The notes beneath the pieces are model-generated. The model was given only the letters and a program-made list of their open reading frames with translations. It had not been told where the DNA came from and ran no database searches. 64,000 bases of DNA, taken from contig CP099418.1 in the NCBI GenBank assembly GCA_024114885.1, positions 1,674,001 through 1,738,000 on the forward strand. The letters run 5' to 3'. Each line of letters opens with the position of its first letter. Position 1 is the first letter of the stretch. Shown here piece by piece: positions 55,979 through 64,000 of this stretch. A program made the translations under genes and the position numbers. Source of the stretch: Septoria linicola (Eukaryota > Ascomycota > Dothideomycetes > Mycosphaerellales > Mycosphaerellaceae).

Positions 55979-58900
55979 GGTTGAGACGGGAATCAAGGCG
56001 TTGTCGACGAGCGACTGTATACGAATGCGCACAGAGGAAGAAGAAGCGTCTCTAGTAGTGGCAGTGGTGGCTGCTCATCGGGGACACTCGACGAGCAGAT
56101 CTGGCACTTCCCAGAGACAGATGCGGAGGGCCGTTATGCTGACCGGGGGCTACCTTGACGGACAGAAGATTCCAATCTCAGTGCTGCGTTCGTCGCGTGG
56201 TGTGGCCCGAGAAGGATCGGTATCGAATTGGTGGTGGGCTGTTTGAACTGTGCGTATCGGAGGTGGTTGTGCCCTTGATGACGAGAGGATGCTTTTCGGT
56301 TTGTCGCACGCAGGGCGATGTGGACCTCAGCAGAAGGGCAGATGGGCAACAAGTGGTGGTCGGCGAGGCGTCAGAGAGTGCAGGCTAGCGGAAGACCACG
56401 TCTAGTGATCCTAGCGTAGTGGCCAGAACTAGTTTTGATCACGGTCGAAGGATTGATTGAATCTCGATTCCATCGCGGACAGGCCAGGATGAGCGTGCCA
56501 GCATGCTGCAAACCTGTTGCATAAGTCCACCGCGGCCACTTTTGTGTCTCCGCTGCGCTTGCAACGCACTCTAACCCAAAGGCACTTGCACTGGAGCAGA
56601 TCTACGACGTCTTGTTGCACATGCCTCGCTTACTCGATACCACCATATCACGCCCTCTGCCCTTTCCGAGACAGATGGAGAGGATCGGCATCGGAGATCG
56701 CGTCTAGAACTGTCTCTATCTCGTGCCGGTGCCCACCACAGCAGCACAACTCTCGTTTCTATTCATGCAAGTCTTCGACAACGGCAGTTTGGCCACAGAC
56801 AAAAACCACAGCGCCGCCATATCCACAAGTCCCACCTCGTTCATGCACAACACTCCCAGTCGTTCCCTGCATCGACGAGCAGCATCCGCAGCACAAGTCG
56901 ATCTAAGATCAGCCAATGACGATTCTGCCGTCGGCCGGCGAAAGTGCGACGGAAAGGCACATTTTTGGTGCCCAGTACAGGGATGCTCCCGACGACCGCC
57001 TGTCAAAAGCTGGATCGCGCCAGGTACGCAATGTCGCGTGCGCTTGCTGTTCTACAGAATCTGCCTGCGACGTCTGTGGTGACATCTGCGCAGCTTGACA
57101 AGTTATAGAGCCCGAGCAGTGCCCAACTTCCCACAGCAAACACCTCACAGAGCAATATGTCCACGAGACCATCATCACTATCGTGCATTGCTCGTTTTCG
57201 GCGTGCAATTCCGAAAAGCGTGAAACCTGACCTCGATCTTGGGTTAGGGACCTGGCTGTGAGAATCGGTGGATCGCCTGGAGGTGGCTGAACCTTGCGGG
57301 ATATCGTATGCCAAGCTGGTGCGAGAGATACGACACTCTAGTTTCACGTTATCGCATTCCGCCGATTGCATTGTTTCTACTAGTCTCCAGATGCTATCGC
57401 AATTGGTATCCGCTCGATGGTACCTGCTAGATGAGTAAACGTGGCCAGCGCACAATCCTACACCCTGAAAGGTCTGCGATGTCTGAGCACACCCTGTCAA
57501 CAACCTTGCATTCTGCGTTACATGCGAAGCGAGTTGGTGCTGATCTGTGCAACACACAGTGGGAACATTTCTTGAAAGGCTGCACACGCGTGAAGGTGGA
57601 CCACACGGAATTGGATCCTACACAATCGACTTTCGTGCACTGTTGGCTGCAATGAGCCGCTGTCATGATTATTCGGAGCAACGTAGGCAGTGTGAGACGA
57701 TTGACCTTGCACTCCCTGCCGCTCAGCTGTGCTTGTCTCACTCATTCATAAGCCCAAGGAACACTGCTCTCCCGAGCCAGGGGAAGTGTGGTCGTGTCAG
57801 GGTGGTGTGCAGCACTCTCGCCGAAGTTGACCATTTTATTCTTTCTCGAAGCAATAGTTGTTAGACCCTTCATGCGGTGCTAGCACTATCGAATTCAATG
57901 GTTCGGCAGTATCTATCCGCAGCGCAAGCGAAACGGCTGTGGAGCCGTCAACGGCAATTGCGAAAAACTGGGCCAGCGTAACAGCCCACACGCATTCAAT
58001 GTCGAACCAGTGGTAGAGAGCTGGAGACCGTGGCAGTGGTTGAATTCTGTCGTTCTTACTGAGACATGTACAAAGTGTCCTGCATGCTGGGCATTTTGGG
58101 AGTTCTCCTACGACCTACGAGCTGTCTCCTCTTTGTTTTCCCTTCGGAACTCTGTGGTATCGATGGTGTCAGCATAGATGTTAGAGACATTATTAGTGGA
58201 TCTCTAGCAGCAGTTTCAGCAATCAAGATCATTCCAGGAAGAAGCTGTGGCATCTTGTCGGCTTGCTGCCCTGAATCAGCCGAATGCACCGGAGTTCCAC
58301 TTTAGGTCAACGCCTTTTTCCCACGAGGCAGCCGTGGAGCCACAGCACCGATTCCCGCTGTCATCACCAGATGAGAGATCGGCGGCTAGGCTAGGATGCG
58401 CCACTAAGAGAAGTGTCCCACTGCCTTTGCCATTGACGAGCGCCTGGAGCTTGTTGTGCCTCTGCTTGCCTGCTTGCTTGAGTCGACTAGTGGTGAACGT
58501 TGGGCAGCCATTTTGATTGATGATACCGGAACAAGATCTCTCTCAAACTTTGGTACCACTCCCAAACTGCTGGAAGAGCATGAATGCTCGCAGCACGTAC
58601 ACAGTGCTGTTGATAAACTTTGTTATATTTATCTTCCCCAGGCGTATAAGACCCTATGACTTCGCTAGGACTGGTCAAAAACACGTATAAGAGCGCGACC
58701 TTTTAACGGCCAAATTGTACGGTACACCATGGTGATCCTATCACCTATTTGCAGATCGTGGCCATTGAATGATGATGCCCTGCGACGTCTCTACAGCGCA
58801 AGATGCTCTGAGTTGGATATGCCGCGCGAGTGTGATGGCGCGTAGACATAAGAAGCAATTTCGAGATTGAAGCATGAGAATCACGGGGAAATCGGTGTAA

Positions 58901-59453
58901 GACAGCGTCATTGCATTCGTTCATTCATCGTGCGGCCTCTGGGCAAAATCTCCGCTACCTGCGAGGCAAGAAACGATTCATCGAGTCTCTGTCAATGTCA
59001 TGTACTACACGACACCAGTACCTATGTGCTCCACGTGCTCGCTTCCATTAACATGGCTGCTATTGTGCTCATGGAACCGTTGAGGATGAGGCCTCATCGC
59101 ATCCCAAAGCTGTGATGTTTTCCATGCCCACAAGCAATTCTCTGGCATGCTCGCTCCAGTCTTTGGCTTCCTGTAACTGTGGGAGTAGCCATTGGGATCA
59201 TTGAAGGCGAAGGTAGCCTTTGGACCTCCGCACGTGTGTCGTGCAGGATCGATGTCTGGAGAATACGTGAATGGTTACGATCTGCTCGATCCATACGGAT
59301 TCCACTCAACGCGGACGGGTGTGCTTGCTGCAGCGGGTCTGCCGGGTCGTGAGTGAAGATTGCTCAACGCATGCAATGGAAGCCCGCAGAAGACCAGCTA
59401 AAACGATTGCTGGCATACTGCATGCAACCATATGCGGCCGAGGGACAGGACTT
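55979..59453. other. 3.5 kb upstream region of nsdD, probable long leader and promoter
   Basis: No convincing coding gene. Scattered short frames (55599-56246 +, 57003-57587 -, 58066-58305 +) lack motifs. Because nsdD is on the minus strand, the whole gap is its upstream side; nsdD genes in other fungi have long 5' regions and complex promoters, so regulatory content is likely (inference). Confidence 0.45.
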
Positions 59454-60445
59454 TCAGGGCTGGCGCACGCCATGTCCGACACCACTCTCCACGCCCATGA
59501 CCTGCGAGACCCGTCCTCGGGTCAACTCTTCATGCACCTCATCCTCGTCTCCACTGTCGACGGGCGGCTCCCAACCAGCCATTTTGCGCAACACTCTATT
59601 CTCCTCCTTGAGCGCAGCAATCCTACGCTTGTATGGCGTACCTTCCTCTTGTCTCGCCTTCAGAGCGCCTCGCACGTTCTCGCTGACCCGTTGCAAGCTT
59701 GCCTGCCATGCTTGATGTGTCAACTGTGCTTCGACCGTCTCTGAACGACTCTGGGACAGGAGGGTGGTGTAGTGCTGATGTAAGGCAATGATGTGATTTT
59801 GCTGCTCGAAGCAGTACTGCCGGATGCGCTCAGTAGTATCGGATAGTGTCTCCTCGTACAGCCGTTGCAGGTTGACGTGGTCGTTGTAGGTGCCCCGCAT
59901 AGAGTCAATCTGCAAGTTGGCCTTTGCCAGAGCATCTGATAGCTGCGCGACTGTGGGCTGCTCTGGTTCAGGCACAGCTGTGTTGCGTGTGTTAGCTAAT
60001 CGGACCAACGTGTGAGCAGCTACAGCAGCGGCTATAGTGATTGAAGATACGTACGCTGAGAATCGCCGTTGATCAGTGGTAGCTGTCCATTTTGGGCAAG
60101 TCTTCCCTGCGACAAAGAAGTGTGAGTATTGTGTAGATAGTAACGAGCAGCAGCAATACGACTAGAGCAATACGATTTGCAGCGATGTGCCTGTCCACCA
60201 GGGACAAACGTCGTATTATGTTATAAAGGAGAAGGAGGTCATACTTGAAGTCGCTCGACCTTCGCAATGCCTTCCTGGACCTGTGCCCAGTCCTGTCGAT
60301 TCTGCTCAAGCCAGCCGCTCAAATTCTCGACGCCTTGCATCAAGTGCTGCAAGTCTGCAAAGTTGCCAGCGGGCATGATGCCATTGTTCATGCCGGTGTA
60401 CATGGCCGCATTCTGCGCGCCCATATTATTCTGGTTGGCCATCAT
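59454..60445 (-). CDS. Coiled-coil protein of unknown function (downstream ORF of a UGA-separated pair)
   Basis: Exons 60445-60245, 60106-60055, 59977-59454 give 258 residues from tandem ATGs (MMANQNNMGAQ). Joins VERLQ-GRLAQNG and DSQ-PVPEPEQP keep frame. The first part is Asn/Met/Gly-rich, then amphipathic helix LMQGVENLSGWLEQNRQDWAQVQ; the last exon is almost entirely coiled coil (LSDALAKANLQIDS... through RRIAALKEENRVLRKMAGW), ending in a short acidic and polar tail. No domain recognised. Its ATG lies 12 nt after the stop of the upstream ORF and in the same frame, so the two may be one protein. Confidence 0.65.
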
Positions 60446-60457
60446 GCGCGGTGTTTC

Positions 60458-61557
60458 TCAATCCTGTTCGTGCTTCTCGCCCGAGCCACTGCTATCGCCG
60501 ACAGCCGCCTCGCTGCCGGAGAAGGTCTCGGCCTGAGTCGGAGTCGTGTTGCTTCGTGCTGTGGACGGCAGCTCTTCGTCGATGCCAAACACAGTGCGCG
60601 GGGAGTCGGAGATGCCCTTAATGATCTCTTGCTGGCGCTCGATGAGGCGATCACGCTCTTGCTGTGTGCGACCGCTCAGCTCGGGTGCGTCTGGTCGATT
60701 CTGTGCGAGCCAGCCCAAGTACCACTCGTCGAAGTAGGTGGTCATGTACGCTGTGTCGACAGTGGTGAGTTAGCAAGTGCAAGTGCAAGGTTCAAGGCGC
60801 CATGTGGGGCCGAAGATGCCGAGCTCCGATCATACCTTCACGCGCTTGTGCTTCCTTGCTCTTCACGTCGCTGCGTCGCATCTCACGCTCGTCTGCTGCG
60901 GGGTCCACAAAGTAGCCACCTGCTGGCTCGTTGAGCCAGTGCTCACTAGCGTCGGGATCAGACTCCAGTAGTCGGCTCTTCCTCATATTCTCGAATTCCG
61001 CATTTCGATTCTCGCGCTCGTCTGTGTGAAAGTGTTAGCTGATTGAAGCAACGAAATTCGTGCATAAGGCTCTTACTGAAGCTGCTCAGATACTGGGCGA
61101 TCTTGGCTGGATCTCTCGTCGGTCGAAGAAATGGCTTGTACCTCGGGGTGCTCATGTCGCTAGGTGTGCTGGAAGCAGGCTGAATCGCGAAATCGGCAGC
61201 GTAGTTGCTGACCCGTGGGTCCTCACTCATGTCTTCGAGATCCTCCTCAGGATCACGTCGGCGGCTTGGCCTATTAAAGTCGTCCATTGTGAGGCTGTAT
61301 GGCTTGGTTAGCCGTCCATTCTCATCAAAATATTCATTGCCGCTCCCCATGTTGGCATCTAAGGTCATGGCTGGCATTAGGTCCTCGATGCGGTTTCCTC
61401 GCGGCTTGGGATCCATAGAGCGTGGTCCGGCAGGTACTTCGCGCTGGGTGGACGTGTCGGCGACTGCACGATCGCGGTTGTTGACCTCGTCCATTGCTGA
61501 TGGGTTTCGTCCAAGTTGTTGAGCCACTGCTCCGAGATTAGCACTGTTTGTCTGCAT
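60458..61557 (-). CDS. Unknown protein (upstream ORF of a UGA-separated pair)
   Basis: Exons 61557-61077, 61021-60836, 60750-60458 give 319 residues. The start MQTNSANLGAVAQQLG is one option; MDEVNNRD or MDPKPRGNR further in are others. Visible segments: acidic PEEDLEDMSEDPRVSNYAAD, then PRYKPFLRPTRDPAKIAQYL-SSFNERENRNAEFENMR, SEHWLNEPAGGYFVDPAADE, and EGAYMTTYFDEWYLGWLAQ, with a Ser/Glu-rich tail ...GSGEKHEQD and TGA. Joins SSF-NEREN and REG-AYMTTY are clean. I do not recognise the family; Trp/Tyr-rich conserved-looking strings suggest a real, selected protein. Confidence 0.65.
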
Positions 61558-61691
61558 GAGCACAGCGAATGGTTCAGGTGGATGTGCGCGGCGTGTTCGA
61601 AATCCGAGTCACCTAGGCGACAGGTGAGGTTTCGAGGCTAATGCAGGTAGGCAGTGAATGTGCATGTGACGTGTTTCAAACTACGACGCCC

Positions 61692-63467
61692 TTACGTACA
61701 CTGTTGCTGTTCATCAGAATTGAGACGCATCGCATCGCTGCGTTTGTGCTTTGAACTCCTTGGAGGCGGGCTCCGAGGTAGCCCGCCAAATTGACGATCA
61801 GCCAGCGATGAAATCGGTATGTGCCTAGGGGCTCTATTCTCCTTCGAGTCTTGGGACTGTGGACTAAAATCGGGTTGCGGATTAGACACCTCGTCCTGAA
61901 AGGATGCACTGCTCCCTGAGTCTTTCCTCTGCTGCTGGACAACGTCCAATGGTGAAGATTGGTGCGGACTCCGCAAGCTAGAAGCTCGATTTGTGGACTG
62001 ACCGAGCAGGCCAACATCTTTGACGATCGGCGTCATTCTCAAGGCGGCCTTGAGTTCCTCTAGACCGCCTGGCCTGACTTTGTCCTTGCCTTTCCTGACA
62101 CTTCCACCCGAGACAGCACGCGAGGGGTCGACACCAAGTGAAGCATGCGCTTTCGGTTCCTGCGGAACCCACGCTGTCGATGTGCCATCCAGCCCGAAGT
62201 GTCCTCGATTGCCAGCACGTGTCTCGACCGCAGTCTTGTTGGCGCGCGGTTTTGATGAATCATCGAGGGGCACAGAGGGACTGGGCTCGAAGAGCTCATT
62301 GTCTGACGATCCCGACGGAGTACTCTGGCTCAAATACGATGTATCTACGTCTCTTGTGACCGCACCCGAGCTGGAGACTTTGACAACTCCTCCAAATGAG
62401 ACTTGACGGGGAGCGCGGTCTGTGACGCGAGCTCGTTCTCGTGTTCTAGCCGTCGACGTTTGATGATTCAGCTGACTCTGCTTAACTGCGAGCTTTACGG
62501 GAAGCTCATGCGTAGGACTGCACGCTTGCAACGTTGCGAGCGCGGGCGGCTGTGTCGCTCGAAAATTCACGTTTTCCTCCTGTCCATATTCATCCGGTAG
62601 CACTCCAAGCCGTGGGAAGCTCTGAGTGGAAGACATATCAGTATCCAGGGGCGTAACACTGGGAGGTTGCTGCTGAAAGGTCTGCTGTTGGCTCAGATTG
62701 GATGCCCTCGCATCGTCGGCTGCTGACTTCTCCTCATGGGTGTCCTGATGTGAATTGCTCTGGTCAGGCCCGGTCGGTGACCGCTCGAAGATAGCAGGCG
62801 CAGGCGCAGAAGTGGAGCGCCGAGGAAAGTAGTGGCAAGTTGGAAGAAGCGAGAAAGTCCTGCCGAGAAGCAGCTGTACAGGATCTGGGCCCAGGGGCAC
62901 GCGGTGCGCCGCAAACACGACAGTCTCAGCTGGTGTATCTTTTGAGTAGGCTTCAAGCGGGTCGCAGGTTCTTTTCTGAATACAGAGCGTCTGATACTCG
63001 TATGGTGAGGCATACGCCGAGTGCATTGAGGGCACAAGTGCCTCGCCGATAAGATCAAGACCATGGCAGACAATCTCGTACCATGCACCCAAAAACGATG
63101 ACAAGCGCAGTGCTCTAAGCGTTGAGGAGCCCAGAGCGTGGACAACATTCGTTCCAGAATCAGCAGCAGATGGGCATGCGCCATGCGAGCGCGTCTCGAA
63201 ACCTGGCAACTGTGCCTACGCAGCTTGCATTCGTCTCGACGGCTTCGAAATCTGCTGCGCTGGCATCCCATGAGGTGCGTGCTCCATTTGCACATTCAGA
63301 GCGGCTTCTGACTCGTTTCCTCCTGGTCTTGCGAGCGTATGACGGCGCTGGCCAATTTTTATTCGCAATCGCCGGCAGCTCTTATTACGGCCCTGGGGCT
63401 GCAGTACTCTACGGTAGTCACCATAGACATCATCGATTGATGCCGATATCGACTCGTGATAGGACAT
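61692..63467 (-). CDS. Unknown disordered protein with KEN box (gene model incomplete)
   Basis: A long frame covers 63209-61692 and shares frame with an upstream ATG ORF at 63467 (MSYHESISASIDDVYGDY...). A TAG at about 63216 between them implies an intron, for example donor GTAATA near 63404 to the cag before 63203; exact sites are unclear. The N-terminal part is globular-looking (RLSSFLGAWYEIVCHGLDLIGEAL, ASPYEYQTLCIQKRTC, FAAHRVPLGPDPVQLLLG). The rest is Ser/Pro/Gln-rich and disordered with short blocks such as PRQVSFGGVVKVSS and GLEELKAALRMTPIVKD. Near the C-terminus SKENRAPRHIPIS contains a KEN box. The end (QQQCT, TAA) overlaps a GTAAGG donor, so it could also splice onwards. No family recognised. 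Confidence 0.55.
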
Positions 63468-64000
63468 AGTGCCTTGTGTGTTCGATGTCGCGTGTATCTA
63501 TGCACTTGTGCAATGTTAGCGCAGCATCGAGGACCTGACTCAGAACACGTCGCGATGGTAAGGGCCACCATCGTGACATCGGAGTCAACCACTACAACGT
63601 ACCTATATGAAGCACACCGAAGTTAAGGAGGCGCGCTGAAATAAGTATGCTAGTCGTGCAATGCTGTGGTGGGCAAAATGTCGCGGAGAGGAGCAAAGCA
63701 AAAGCTTGATGCTGCGCAGGCATTGCAGATCCAGGAAAGAGGCTAGTCCAGCTTGTTCCTGGCGAACACAGCTCGTTCCTGGTCTTGCCAGAATTCTGAG
63801 GAAGCATTTGGAAGTGGCGAAGCGATTCCTTCAGTAAGCGCAAACAACCTTGACCACGTACAGAGCAGTACCTGGAGCCTGTCGCCGCGAGCTGGTAAGT
63901 GCGCTTGACATCACTTTCCATCGAGCAGAACAAAGCGTCGTTCAACTTCCCGCGCTTCCACGTCTTCTTGAAATATCAGTCGAACCATTTCACCCTTCTC
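63468..64000. other. Right-edge interval
   Basis: Upstream side of the last unknown gene. Frames such as 63592-63945 (-) have no motif. Nothing recognised. Confidence 0.4.

Noticed and set aside
57003..57587. 194-codon minus-strand frame upstream of nsdD
   Set aside because: Cys/Arg/Ser-rich random-looking composition, no motif, no splice context.
1..64000. CRISPR arrays, insertion sequences, LTRs, viral genes
   Set aside because: No direct-repeat arrays, terminal repeats, transposase, integrase or capsid-like frames were seen.

Overview
The window reads as nuclear DNA of a filamentous ascomycete, most likely a Dothideomycete (class inferred from gene content and gene style, not proven). 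Introns are short (about 45-120 nt) with GTRNGT-like donors, CTAAC/CTGAC-like branch sites and CAG/TAG acceptors. Proteins resemble Pezizomycotina families: NsdD, a bacterial-type long PGDH, an FHS-type sugar permease and a DUF985 cupin. No bacterial operons, CRISPR arrays, rRNA or transposons were recognised. Exon structures below were joined by eye from reading frame, splice signals and family alignment from memory; no search was run.

Layout. 1-5.6 kb: N-terminus of a UFD4/TRIP12 ubiquitin ligase (-), a LAMTOR2/roadblock protein (+), and 3-phosphoglycerate dehydrogenase (+). 6.4-13 kb: an unknown membrane protein (-), a mitochondrial-looking SDR (+) and a secreted aspartic protease (+). 13.6-24 kb: ER Hsp70 BiP/KAR2 (+), a 3.6 kb gap, a small Cys-containing protein (+) and a large repeat-bearing secreted glycoprotein (-). 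24.8-33 kb: a LAMTOR1-like protein (+), a Zn2Cys6 factor (+), a P450 (+) and a GH16 glucanase (-). 33.4-40.8 kb: NMN adenylyltransferase (+), glyoxalase I (+), a 48-residue membrane micropeptide (+), a DUF985 cupin (-) and an FHS permease (-). 41.9-53 kb: a decayed gene (+), a Cue2-like Smr protein (-), an alpha/beta hydrolase (+), HAL2/MET22 (-), LUC7 (-), GPI16 (+) and glutamate-cysteine ligase (-). 54-64 kb: nsdD (-) with a very long upstream region, then three tightly packed minus-strand genes of unknown function.

Most genes are housekeeping and not functionally clustered. Weak themes: redox/glutathione (glutamate-cysteine ligase, glyoxalase I), sulfur and NAD nucleotide metabolism (HAL2, NMNAT), TORC1 signalling (two Ragulator-like subunits), and ER/cell-wall secretion (BiP, GPI16, GH16, glycoprotein).

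The most unusual signals are: an in-frame mitochondrial-type presequence upstream of NMNAT that lacks an AUG but has a GUG in a perfect Kozak context; two unknown ORFs in one frame separated by a single UGA; an unknown gene broken by two UGA codons and frame breaks; and nested start codons in HAL2 and glyoxalase I that would add organelle or membrane targeting.
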